Shown here one piece after another: positions 43,166 to 52,740 of a stretch of 64,000 nucleotides of DNA. The notes beneath the pieces were generated by a model, which saw only the letters and a program-made list of their open reading frames with translations, did no database searches and was not told the origin of the DNA. How positions within the stretch are numbered: the first letter of the stretch is position 1; each line of letters begins with the position of its first letter. The stretch comes from Malachius bipustulatus. Taxonomy: Eukaryota > Arthropoda > Insecta > Coleoptera > Melyridae. A program made the translations under genes and the position numbers. Where the stretch lies: NCBI GenBank assembly GCA_910589415.1, contig OU342631.1:18476001-18540000 (forward strand), read 5' to 3'.

Positions 43166-44664
43166 TGATAATAATAATAATAATAATAATAACAACATTT
43201 ATTGCCCAACAGATACATGATCCAATTACAGGACAATTTTATATAAACACAATAACAATCAATAATAAGTACAACAATTGTGTGAACAAAATAAAGACAA
43301 AAAAAAAGTACAGTGCATACACGGTGAACAACAACCCAAGATTAGAGGCTTCGGATGGACACAGCCAAAACAGTAGGCAAACTATCCGCATTAAAATCGC
43401 AATTTCTAGATATTTTGTTGATACAGGCCGACATAAAATATACAGGCGATCTCAACAGTACATTGGTTTTAGCCACTCGTAAGGCAAAGGTTTTTTCATT
43501 ACGCGAGTTAAGACGTGGCACATGGAAATTAAAAAGCGACAACAATGGGGAGCAGTCAATCCGATCATGAAAGAGGCAGTACAAAAACCTGAGAGCTGCG
43601 AGTCCACGACGTTTCTGAAGCAAATGCAGATCATATTGATCTAGTATCAGGTTATAATCAAATCTCCTGGGGAGATACCTCCCACACTCTTTAAAATTGA
43701 GCTGTCTCAAAAACCTCCTCTGCACTCGTTCTAGCTGAGCAATCTGACAGTAGTAATAGGGCGACCAAACCACACTGCAGTATTCCACCTTCGACCTAAC
43801 GTATGAAAAATATAGTATCTTTAACGAATGTATGCTGTCAAAGTCGCTGCAGCTTCTGTTTCTGAAACCAAGCATTCTTACAGCCGATTTGGTAATATAT
43901 GCAACATGCTCAGAGAAAGACAGACTAATATCAAAAATAACACCAAGATCTTTTATAGAATTTGTACGTATGAAGGGAACGGACCCGAAACTGTAATCAA
44001 AGATTAAGCCTTTCTTTTTCCTTGTATAGGAGACCACCCTGCATTTCTGCACATTCATATAAAGATTGTTGTGCCCACACCACTGATGCAACCGTTCAAC
44101 ATCATTTTGCAACATCCGAGCATCTTCCACATCAGTGATCACAGAAAAAATTTTGAGATCGTCTGCAAAGAGCAGCTTATCAGATCTAATGACATCGGTA
44201 ATGTCATTAATAAAAATTAAGAAAAGTAGCGGCCCCAAGTTTGACCCCTGGGGTACACCAGAAGTGGGTGAGAAAGTATCCGAGATATGACCATTGTATA
44301 GGACACGTTGCTGTCTGTTAGACAAATATGAAGTGAAGAACGACAGCAGCCGCGAAGTAAACCCAAACCGTTCCAGTTTCCTCAACAGAACTTCATGATC
44401 GATCCGATCAAACGCCTTCGAAAAGTCGGTGTAAACTACATCCACCTGCGCCTGACCATCTAAAGCATCAGCCACAAATTGCGTGAAGCAAGCCAGGTTA
44501 GTGACTGTAGACCGCCCTTCCATAAAACCATGTTGGCAGGGAGAAACTGACTGAGAGATCACAGGATAGATGCGAGAGTACAACGACATCTCAAATATCT
44601 TGGCGAAGTTATTCAAGATTGAGATGGGTCTATAATTGGCTATGAGAGTTGAGTCCCCACTTTT
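43166..44664 (-). mobile_element. 5'-truncated jockey/R1-like retrotransposon with (TAA)n tail
   Basis: The minus-strand 3' tail is a (TAA)n run at about 43166-43193. The 5' end is truncated in the RT finger region near 44664 (GDSTLIANYRPISIL follows). A short repeat, atgata, at both edges is a candidate target duplication. It interrupts a palindromic element whose uninterrupted sequence is preserved in the left arm. Confidence 0.82.
43342..44616 (-). CDS. Reverse transcriptase fragment (424-codon open frame) of the truncated retrotransposon
   Basis: The frame carries the RT palm and thumb of a jockey/R1-group element: DVVYTDFSKAFDRIDHEVLL (first catalytic Asp), SGVPQGSNLGPLLFLIFIND, and LFADDLKI (the YADD box with Phe for Tyr, two Asp kept). 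Then come NLYMNVQKC, KDLGVIFDISLSF and a C-terminal domain with VQRRFLRQLNF. The open frame continues upstream of this Met to the truncation at about 44664. The endonuclease and finger domains are gone, so it cannot move alone. No stop interrupts it, which suggests recent insertion. Confidence 0.85.
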   Translation of the reverse strand: MNNFAKIFEMSLYSRIYPVISQSVSPCQHGFMEGRSTVTNLACFTQFVADALDGQAQVDVVYTDFSKAFDRIDHEVLLRKLERFGFTSRLLSFFTSYLSNRQQRVLYNGHISDTFSPTSGVPQGSNLGPLLFLIFINDITDVIRSDKLLFADDLKIFSVITDVEDARMLQNDVERLHQWCGHNNLYMNVQKCRVVSYTRKKKGLIFDYSFGSVPFIRTNSIKDLGVIFDISLSFSEHVAYITKSAVRMLGFRNRSCSDFDSIHSLKILYFSYVRSKVEYCSVVWSPYYYCQIAQLERVQRRFLRQLNFKECGRYLPRRFDYNLILDQYDLHLLQKRRGLAALRFLYCLFHDRIDCSPLLSLFNFHVPRLNSRNEKTFALRVAKTNVLLRSPVYFMSACINKISRNCDFNADSLPTVLAVSIRSL

Positions 44665-46029
44665 TTTTTTGATACATGATACTTAATACCTCGCATTTTT
44701 CGTCGATTCGAAAACTGCAGGGCCGTAGTTAATTTTTTAGGTCTCTATCGGTTTTGTCAAAAAGTTCACCCTGCATGTATTTTTTCAAAGTTTACTTTAA
44801 ACCATTTTCTAAAACGACATTAAAAATGCTACAATTGCGGTAAAAATAATTACTGGCACCATTACACTGAATCGAGAGCAAAATAAAAACTTTTAGATTT
44901 TTCAGCATTTCAATGCATGTTTGTTAATGCATTTTCGAAAAATCAAATGTTATTTCTTAAAACTTCCATAAACATTTTGTAGTTATTTCAAATAAACTTG
45001 CTTGATCTGCAGATTTACCCAAGATTAGAGAAAGTTATAGATTTTTTTAGAGCTAAAAATAAGTTTTAACAAGAAAAAACTCAAGTTTTAATAAGAACAC
45101 CAACTGAACGAAGATATGGTAATTTTAATGACAAACAAACATATAAGCGTATAAGTAACACAATTTAGCACATTAACACATAAACAAATAAGTACATAAG
45201 CGAAACAGAAAGAAAAATATCAACACAAATTTTGGGAAGAAAAACTGCAATTCAGTGCAGATAATGTTCAAACAGGCCACCATACTTTTTTGATATTTTT
45301 CTTTCTGTTTCGCTTATTTGTTTATGTGCTAAAATTGTATTTTTTAAACGCTTATGTGTTGTTATGGGTTATCAGCAAAATTACCATTTCTTCTTTTACC
45401 TGTTTTTCTTATTAAAACTTATTGTTAGCTCGAAAAAATCTAGAGTGGTTCCTAATCTTGGCTAAATCTGTAGATCAAGCAAATTTATTCGAAATAGCAA
45501 CAAAATACATAAGTTTAAAAAAATCACATTTGGGTTTTCGAAAATTAGTAACAACCATAAATTGAAATTCTGAAAAAACTAAAAATTTTTCATTTTCTTC
45601 TCAATTCAGTTTAATAGTGCAAAGTAATTTTTTACCGCAATTGTAGCAATTTTCATGTAGAAAATGGTACTAAACTTTGAAGAAAATGCATAATACAGGG
45701 TGAACTTTTTAAGAAAACCGATAGAGACCTGAAAAATTAAGTACGGTCCTGCAGTTTTCGAATCGAAGAAAAATGCGAGGTATTAGGTGTCATTAGCAGA
45801 GCATATCTACCAAATTTCATTAAATTCCATCCGATGGAAGGGTCTAAGAATAATTTCAATACCAGATCCCGAATCGACTTGAAAAACTTATAATACCTAC
45901 CTAAGCTATGTCGGTCTGCTGGTGAAACACCCTGTAGAGTTGAATGGAGTTACGTTAGAGCCAACATCTAGTCTCAATATGGTCAAAGCCTTCGTTATAA
46001 ACTTTTATTATAAAACAAGCTGAATCGGG

Positions 46030-46142
46030 TTGTTCCCCGGCCAGAGCCATCCTAAGATATTCGGCGTCCGCAAGGACGACTGAAAATTATCCGCCCTTTT
46101 TCATAAGAAAATACATAGGATGGCTATAATGCCGGGGAACAA
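46030..46142. mobile_element. 113-bp hairpin element (right arm copy)
   Basis: Same ttgttccccggc ends as the copy at 41421-41533, in opposite orientation. It belongs to the duplicated arm rather than being an independent insertion. Confidence 0.75.
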
Positions 46143-46368
46143 GCCAGTGACTATCGATGGATTAAAAATTTAGTGCAGTATGGATTCAGAACTTAATACT
46201 ATGAAGGCAATGTTTGTGCTACACTGTAATAACTAAGTCTATCATGATATTTTGATACTTTTTGTTATTGTTATGATTTATGATCGGATTTTTACTTCCG
46301 CCCGCAGCCCCTATGAACTTGCCGCCTGCGTGCGGGCCAATCATAGCACACCTGCTAGGCCCGCCCCT

Positions 46369-46732
46369 AATTCCGAGTTTAATCTCGGAATTCCGAGTTT
46401 AATCTCGGAATTCCGACTTTAATCTCGGAATTCCGACTTTAATCTCGGAATTCCGAGTTTAATCTCGGAATTCCGACTTTAAACTCGGAATTCCGACTTT
46501 AAACTCGGAATTCCGAGTTCAAACTAAGAATTCCGACTTTAAACTCGGAATTCCGAGTTTAAAGTCGGAATTCCGAGTTCAAAGTCGGAATTCCGAGTTT
46601 AAAGTCGGAATTCCGAGTTCAAAGTCGGAATTCCGAGTTCAAAGTCGGAATTCCGAGTTTAAAGTCGGAATTCCGAGTTTAAAGTCGGAATTCCGAGTTT
46701 AAAGTCGGAATTCCGAGTTTAAACTCGGAATT
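46369..46732. repeat. Right array of 20-bp satellite, 18 units
   Basis: This is the mirror copy of the left array. Read on the opposite strand, the order of variant units is the same as on the left, including the single aattcttag unit, except for one extra gactttaaactc unit. Confidence 0.95.
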
Positions 46733-46771
46733 TTAAAAATAAAACTCGTGTGGCGCTTCTACGCCTTCGTA

Positions 46772-48681
46772 AAATATGGGAGCCCTTTCTCTCATCGAGC
46801 GACTCTCAAATCATTACACCTTGTGCCTTACATTTTTGTATTCTGTTTTGTGTTATCTTATTTCTTTCGGAATTTACTGCCATTCCGTGAGTCCCTATGA
46901 ATCAACCACGGCCAAATTATAAAGAACGATCCTAATCATATTCCTTATTTTATTTGGGAGCTGTGTGGGATTATTTTGTCAATTTTTCAGGATCTACGGG
47001 TAGCTCAAATACGATCTGTCTGGGGTTAAATTTAAGTATTCAATATTGTTGGTTATATTTCAAAGAAATTATAAGTTTTTATAAAAAACCAGATATTTTG
47101 ATAAAAATCAATGTTCCCGATGATTGGACAGAATTATTTTTGTTATTTCTTCAACTTTCAGCTTTTCATCATTATTTTATTAAACATTAATATATCCAAT
47201 AAAATAATAACTAAACTAAAACTTATGTAGATTGCGTGCCAGCAGGGAAACTTATTTCCAATCGATAGATAAACTTATGAAATGGTAAAATGCTCCGTTG
47301 GACACCGAGTTCAACCTCGTTCCAGAAAATCACTTTCCTTCTCCTTTTTTCTTCACTTTACATTGGTAAAGTGAAAATATCTTGAGATTTAAAAAAAATA
47401 CGATTTAACAATAGACGTGAAAATATACCTCCCAGTTAAGTAGGTACCTTTTTGGCACAAAAATTTTAATTTTATTTAATTATCAATTTTTTAGTTGTTT
47501 TTGAAAAAACTTCTTAATGATAAATCTCATTTGTCGATTACTTTTGTTATAGTACCTATGTAAAATGATTTTCTTATTTGTCTGTCTATCAATGAATATA
47601 GTCATTGATCTATCAATCAATTTCCCTTTATGCCAATTGCTTTTCCTATTCACATAAGGTCGCATTTGGAAAAGCATTTGGTATAAAGGGAATCTAATTT
47701 CACAAAAGAGGAATTTAAACTGAAATATCACACCGACGTTTGATAAAAAATGGGAAAAGCATTTATTTTGTCAAATTTGGAAAAGCAATCGACAAAAGAC
47801 GAAAACCAAAAGAAAAAGACGGTAAATATGAGTCATTTTTGGGATCTAAAATCAGTTTCATATGTCGGAAAAGTATCTTCAGAGCTAGAAATTTATTTTC
47901 ACGCCAAATGTTAGTTTAATTTGAAAAAATATAATTGAAAAAAAAAATTAATGAAATTCAGTTTTACGGAAAACCGAGTCTCTCGAAACTAAAATAAATT
48001 CATGAATCGCTTATGATGACTGAGAGTATGGAGTAAAAAAAAATTGACAGTACGAAACAGTCAAAACCACTGTCAGAGCTGAAAAAATTAAATTTAAATG
48101 GAACTAAAGTCGGTCTGATCGGATTTTAAATAAAATTTGGTTCTGGGATTTCAAATTTTGTCAGACCTTTTAATTTTCCATTCGAGGGATCGAGGGTAAT
48201 ATGAACTGGAAGTCTGAACAGAACTCTATGTTTTTTATGAAGTGTCTATGTTTATATGTTTTCCTTGTGAAGGTAAGTATTCAATCAAAGAGAAAAATCC
48301 TGAAAAACTTTGGATCGTACCTATCGATCAAGAGACGAAAAACGAAGTAATATTTTTAAAATATCTAAAATATAGGTATTATTGTTAGATTATAATGAGT
48401 TTTGTACAATCAAAAGTACCTATCCTTAGAGCTGAAAAAATTAATTTCGCGGAATTTTAATAAACATCCAACAAGTTTTTACTTCACAGCATTTACTGAA
48501 ATTTTTTCCTTGGTTATTTTTATAGGTAGGTAGGTACTCAAGAAGCTTAGTCTAAAAGAGACCAAACAAAAGTTTTAGCTTCTACGTTACGTAAGAATCG
48601 ATTTAAATTGATTTAAATAGAAAAATATAGTGAAAATAGATTTAAAAAAAAAAAGCTTACAAACCTAGTCCTCTTATACTT

Positions 48682-48682
<1 letters not shown>
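46772..48682. other. AT-rich non-coding spacer
   Basis: No gene recognised. A 78-codon open frame at 46954-47190 has no family resemblance I can see. The region separates the giant palindrome from the 3' tail of a retrotransposon. Confidence 0.5.

Positions 48683-48716
<34 letters not shown>
48683..48716. repeat. (TAGA)n microsatellite, retrotransposon 3' tail
   Basis: About eight copies of taga on the plus strand, immediately beyond the 3' UTR of the minus-strand retrotransposon. Tetranucleotide tails like this are known for CR1-group elements. Confidence 0.8.
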
Positions 48717-48846
48717 TTTTATTTTCCACTTGTCATGTACATAGATATTACATTTATGGAAGTCAGGTAAATATTAACAACAGAATATATAAATTACAAC
48801 CTAACGCTTTGAAACGAGCTATCAAAGATGGAGGCACAGCAGTGAA

Positions 48847-51714
48847 TTACCAATTAGATGGTCCATTTAAAAATTCCTGCACTGAATAGAAGACATTGGC
48901 AGTCAAATATCCTTTAATTTTTCTCTTGAAATGGTAAATATTCAGAGATTTTATTTCATGTGGTAGCTTATTGTAGCATTTGAATAATAGACTGTTTTTA
49001 TAAGACATGCCAAGTCTGTATTTTTTTGATGCTATGTGGTCCGCATATCTTGTCTCAATACCGCTGATATGATAATTTGTTCTAAAATTTATAATGTTTT
49101 TATGAATATACACCAAATTTTGCAGAATATAAATACACGGGAGTGTTAATATCTGGAGGGATTTGAAGAGCTCACGGCAAGAATCTCTAGGACCCTTGTC
49201 TGCTATAACCCTGACCGCTTTTTTTTGAATTTTAAAAACTCTTATACTGTCTTTAGCACCTCCCCACAATAACGTGCAGTAACTAAGGTAGCTGTGGATC
49301 ACTCCAAAATATGCAGTTTTGACTGCATTGACATCTGCACATTTTCTTATCTGACGTAATACAAATATATGACGAGATAAGGTCGAACAAACCTCGTCTA
49401 TGTGGGGTCCCCATTTAAGGGAGTGGTCCAAGACCACCCCAAGTGCTTTGATAATTTGTTGTGGCTTATATTTTGGGTCAACTGAGAATGTCATAATTTG
49501 AGTTTTTTCTTTATTAAGTTTTAATTTATTAACTGTGAACCAGCTTTCAGCTTTTCTTATCGCTTCACTAACTCGAAGGTCTGTCTCCGCTGCATTACAA
49601 CATGTTATAACCATAGTAGTGTCATCTGCGTACTGCGTAATGTTAGTTCCCTTCATGTGTTCTGCGAAATCGTTGATGTAAACAAGGAAAAGTGTGGGCC
49701 CCAAGATTGAGCCTTGAGGCACTCCACAACACGTCATCAAATCTCGCGACGAAACCTGATCTACTGACACATATTGACTTCGCCCCACCAAATAACTATG
49801 AAACAATTTAAGTGCTACGCCTCTTATGCCAATCTTATTTAATTTGTCTAGCAATATCTCATGTGAGACGCAGTCAAAAGCCTTCTGGAGGTCACAGAAC
49901 ACCGCCGTTGTGGTCCGCGAATTCTCCAGACCTTCCACCACCTCCTCAACTATTTTCCTTATTGCATCCCCAGTACTCCTATCTGATCTGAAACCAAACT
50001 GTTGTCTCCCCAGGATATTATTTGCCGTCAGAAATCCTGTGATTTTTTTACATAAAATATTTTCAAATATTTTACCCAACAGTGGCACAATGGCAATTGG
50101 CCTGTAACTGTTGGGATTGTTAATATCTCCTTTATTCTTGTATATAGGAATTACCTTAGCCGATTTTAGAGCGAGAGGAAATATGCATCCGAGCAGGCAC
50201 CTGTTGTACAAGTGAGTTAACAAAGGCAAAACTGTTGTTATCGACGACTTCAAAATATTTAAATTAAGACCATAGCAGTCCGTCACAGCAGAACCATTGA
50301 GTGAGTTCAGCGAATCAAGAACATCAACGGCTAGCACAGGATCCATGAAGAACGATCCGTGAGAGGTGTTCCGGGTAGAACTCATAATATTCCCAACACC
50401 AACATCCCCTACCTTCAACTCTGTCATAATAGTTTCGACAGACTTCACGAAGAAGTCGTTAACTACGTCCGGTTTAATAGGGCATGTAACATTTTTCTGA
50501 ATTCTCCCTCTCTGGTAGTTAATTATTTTCCACAAATCCCTGACTTTGTTTCGCGAGTTGTTTATATACAAATTGTAGGCAGATTTTTTGGCTTTTGAAA
50601 TCTCTTTTCTGTAAAATTTCCTATAGTTTCTAAAATTAACCCAATCGCGAATGTCTTTGGTACAGTCAGCGATAACTTTTAATGCTGAAAGCGTATCTCT
50701 CATATTCTTAAGTTCACTGGTAAACCATTTTATCGGATTGTCATCAATTTTTTTACATTTCACCATTGGAAAATTATCGAATATATAGCTCTGGAAGAGC
50801 CAACACAGTTTATCAAAAAGTTCATTTATGTCTCTTGAATCATCATAAAATGGCCCCCAGTTCAAACTTGACAAGTATTGTACCAAGCGGCGGATATCTG
50901 CCTCACTCGTTCTTCTCCTGAATCCCCCCTCATCTCCTACTTTCGCTGAACACCGTGTCATAATATACTGAGAGTTATGATCAGACAGGGCAGCCTCGAT
51001 AACCCCCGACTCGTATGAACCCTGTTGCAAGTCTGTAAAAATATTGTCTATGCAATTTTCCCCTGTTTTTGTGATTCTTGTTGCATCATATATTGTTCTA
51101 TGAAGACCATATTGACTAAAAAGCATTAGAATATCTTTGGATATAGATTCATTTTTATTAAATCTTATATTAAAGTCGCCAACAACAACAGTCCGGCCAT
51201 TGCACTCACCTGTTATGTAACTTAGAACTAGATCAAGTTGCGTTATGAAACGATTCATGTCACCATTTGACGATGACCTGTATATACACACCACTACCAC
51301 CTCGGGGTCCAGCAACTTTACACCACAAAATTCGGCATGAAACTCCAAGCAGAATTGAGACAAGTCAATGCTCTCCACTAGACAACCCTTTCTTGTGAAA
51401 ATTGCCACACCACCCCTTCGTCTTTCCTTTCGGCTATAAAATGTAGATAAGTTATAATTAGATAAAAGTTTTACCTGCTGTATCTCCATCTCATTAAGCC
51501 AGTGTTCGGATACGGCTACCAGCTTAAAATACGGACATGTACTAAATAATAAATCCATCTCATCAGTTTTAGGGAAAAGTCCTTGAATATTACAATGAAA
51601 TATACCGAGGTTATTATTATCATCAATGTTTACATCTCCATTTTTGAAACAAAAGTTGAAACGGTTGGCAGTTACACTCTGCGCACTCTTATCATTGGAG
51701 ATACCAGTGGACAT
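48847..51714 (-). CDS. Retrotransposon ORF2: AP endonuclease + reverse transcriptase (955 aa)
   Basis: The N-terminal endonuclease nicks target DNA, and the RT copies the RNA at the nick. Endonuclease blocks are HCNIQGLFP (Asn42), VSEHWL (Glu70), VVVGDFNIRF (Asp180), CIDNIFTD (Asp223) and the terminal SDH (244-246). RT blocks are SYRPIAIVPLLGKIFENIL (about 536-554), GFRSDRST, VFCDLQKAFD (Asp608), CCGVPQGSILGPTLFLVYIND (split here as CCGVPQGSILGP and LFLVYIND, from 662) and QYADDTT (YADD 695-698). All catalytic residues are present and no stop occurs. There is no RNase H domain by eye. The length is typical for CR1/jockey ORF2. It follows ORF1 by five bases, suggesting termination-reinitiation. 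Confidence 0.92.
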   Translation of the reverse strand: MSTGISNDKSAQSVTANRFNFCFKNGDVNIDDNNNLGIFHCNIQGLFPKTDEMDLLFSTCPYFKLVAVSEHWLNEMEIQQVKLLSNYNLSTFYSRKERRRGGVAIFTRKGCLVESIDLSQFCLEFHAEFCGVKLLDPEVVVVCIYRSSSNGDMNRFITQLDLVLSYITGECNGRTVVVGDFNIRFNKNESISKDILMLFSQYGLHRTIYDATRITKTGENCIDNIFTDLQQGSYESGVIEAALSDHNSQYIMTRCSAKVGDEGGFRRRTSEADIRRLVQYLSSLNWGPFYDDSRDINELFDKLCWLFQSYIFDNFPMVKCKKIDDNPIKWFTSELKNMRDTLSALKVIADCTKDIRDWVNFRNYRKFYRKEISKAKKSAYNLYINNSRNKVRDLWKIINYQRGRIQKNVTCPIKPDVVNDFFVKSVETIMTELKVGDVGVGNIMSSTRNTSHGSFFMDPVLAVDVLDSLNSLNGSAVTDCYGLNLNILKSSITTVLPLLTHLYNRCLLGCIFPLALKSAKVIPIYKNKGDINNPNSYRPIAIVPLLGKIFENILCKKITGFLTANNILGRQQFGFRSDRSTGDAIRKIVEEVVEGLENSRTTTAVFCDLQKAFDCVSHEILLDKLNKIGIRGVALKLFHSYLVGRSQYVSVDQVSSRDLMTCCGVPQGSILGPTLFLVYINDFAEHMKGTNITQYADDTTMVITCCNAAETDLRVSEAIRKAESWFTVNKLKLNKEKTQIMTFSVDPKYKPQQIIKALGVVLDHSLKWGPHIDEVCSTLSRHIFVLRQIRKCADVNAVKTAYFGVIHSYLSYCTLLWGGAKDSIRVFKIQKKAVRVIADKGPRDSCRELFKSLQILTLPCIYILQNLVYIHKNIINFRTNYHISGIETRYADHIASKKYRLGMSYKNSLLFKCYNKLPHEIKSLNIYHFKRKIKGYLTANVFYSVQEFLNGPSNW

Positions 51715-51719
51715 GGTTG

Positions 51720-52712
51720 TCAGGTTACGCTGGAAATCTTCCTGCCCGCGGAGAAAAACCGTTCGTAGTATCGGTTTATCTTTATACCTACAGGCCAGAT
51801 GTCCATATCGACGAAGTTTTCACTGTTACTCTCATAAACACCAACTTTGAATGACGAGTACTCGTTTGGACGTTTTGACTGCAAACATTCTACTTGCGCC
51901 TCTGGAAAACGAGGTTTCAAGAACGCTTCCATGTCTTCTTTTTTTACCTCAGGTGCCACTTTGTAAATGTGGAAATAATGAAGTGTAGTTGCAGCTTTTA
52001 TGTTGCTCTGGTTCTTATTGCTACCAATCATTGGTTTCTTGTATTTTCTTCGTCCTACTTTATGAAATCCCTCATCTTCATTCAGTCCTATTATTTCTTT
52101 CATTTTGCTCCTCGTCAATGCTTCTTCCAACTCATAACCACTAATCTCTGATCCGCCATTAGTAGATGCAGATCGAGTGTTAGAGGTCGTAGCCTTGCCA
52201 GTAATAACAGGTACTTCCAAATTTATTTGCGCACACCTAGGAGGGACCGATTTAGGTTCCTTACCAGGCGCTCTGGCAACCGTGGCGTATTCGACTTTCG
52301 ACGATGATGACGTCTGCTGAACAATGGCTGACTTTTCTCCTTTTTTCAAAAAATTATTTTGTTCTTTCAAAATACTTATTAGATCACCTTGATATTCAAT
52401 TATAACATCCTTTTGTTTAATTAATTCCTTTAAATAGGCTATCTCTATATCCTTCTCGCTCACATTCTCCCGACAAAAATTAACTTCACCGCCAGGTGAT
52501 TTCACCTTTTCTACACCGCTGAACTCCCCTTGGACGTTTTCGCAGCATACTATCTCGCCCTCGCTCACCTTCTTCACCTTATTCTTAATTAGGACAATAC
52601 AACTGTTGTGCGACACACTGCCACACACCACACACTTGTATCCACCTTCTTTACACGGTTTTTTACATTTTTTACAGACCCCGACCGACTTAACAACTTC
52701 ATCGCCGGCCAT
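51720..52712 (-). CDS. Retrotransposon ORF1: PHD-like zinc finger, coiled coil and RRM-like region (330 aa)
   Basis: The N terminus carries cysteines at 13, 16, 20, 27, 30 and 38 with His35 (CKKCKKPC, then KCVVCGSVSHNSC), plus a later CC pair. This resembles the PHD-like finger found in ORF1 of many CR1/jockey-group elements. A charged stretch (DIEIAYLKELIKQKDVIIEY region) looks helical and may form a coiled coil. The C-terminal third (HYFHIYKVAPEVKKEDMEAF and following) resembles an RNA-recognition fold. The family role is nucleic-acid binding and RNP assembly. The function is inferred from position and motifs. Confidence 0.82.
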   Translation of the reverse strand: MAGDEVVKSVGVCKKCKKPCKEGGYKCVVCGSVSHNSCIVLIKNKVKKVSEGEIVCCENVQGEFSGVEKVKSPGGEVNFCRENVSEKDIEIAYLKELIKQKDVIIEYQGDLISILKEQNNFLKKGEKSAIVQQTSSSSKVEYATVARAPGKEPKSVPPRCAQINLEVPVITGKATTSNTRSASTNGGSEISGYELEEALTRSKMKEIIGLNEDEGFHKVGRRKYKKPMIGSNKNQSNIKAATTLHYFHIYKVAPEVKKEDMEAFLKPRFPEAQVECLQSKRPNEYSSFKVGVYESNSENFVDMDIWPVGIKINRYYERFFSAGRKISSVT

Positions 52713-52740
52713 CTTGGTATAGTTTATAAGTTATAAGTTA

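Larger units (their letters stand above)
42956..45936. mobile_element. Palindromic TA(T/C)AGGG element split by a retrotransposon
   Basis: The left end tatagggtgtttcaccagca and the right end (complement of tacagggtgtttcaccagca) define an element of about 1.5 kb once the insert at 43166-44664 is removed. After the insert, sequence resumes with acttaatacctcgcattttt, matching the intact copy in the left arm (41627 on). Its right half belongs to the right arm of the giant palindrome. A second, truncated copy occupies 41627-42617. Confidence 0.8.
40812..46771. repeat. 6-kb giant palindrome with two 1.8-kb arms
   Basis: The outer edges are tacgaaggcgtagaagcgcc at 40812 and its complement ending at 46771. 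The left arm (40812-42617, 1806 bp) and right arm (44946-46771, 1826 bp) are reverse complements over their whole length. They differ in length by exactly one 20-bp satellite unit. Each arm holds a satellite array, a GC-rich stretch, a 113-bp hairpin element and part of a TACAGGG palindrome. The 2.3-kb centre contains a further palindromic half-element and a retrotransposon. No clear target duplication flanks it, so local inverted duplication is as likely as transposition. Confidence 0.92.
48683..52740 (-). mobile_element. Apparently complete CR1/jockey-like non-LTR retrotransposon
   Basis: Minus-strand element with a (TATC)n 3' tail at 48683-48716, a short 3' UTR, ORF2 (51714-48847) and ORF1 (52712-51720). 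The 5' end lies a little above 52712 and is not defined by a clear target duplication. The two frames are five bases apart (TGA, caacc, ATG). Both are uninterrupted, so this copy looks young and possibly competent. Confidence 0.85.

Noticed and set aside
43165..43482. Plus-strand 105-codon open frame
   Set aside because: It runs antisense through the 3' end of the minus-strand retrotransposon and its (TAA)n tail. The minus-strand RT motifs are decisive.
40812..46771. Assembly artefact producing a false inverted repeat
   Set aside because: Not excluded, but the centre is asymmetric (retrotransposon, unique spacer) and the arrays differ by one unit, which a simple duplicated contig would not show. 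Long reads would settle it.
46954..47190. 78-codon open frame beside the giant palindrome
   Set aside because: Hydrophobic, AT-driven composition without motif or splice context.
49826..52151. Plus-strand open frames opposite the retrotransposon ORFs
   Set aside because: They are antisense shadows of ORF1 and ORF2, which carry all the conserved motifs.
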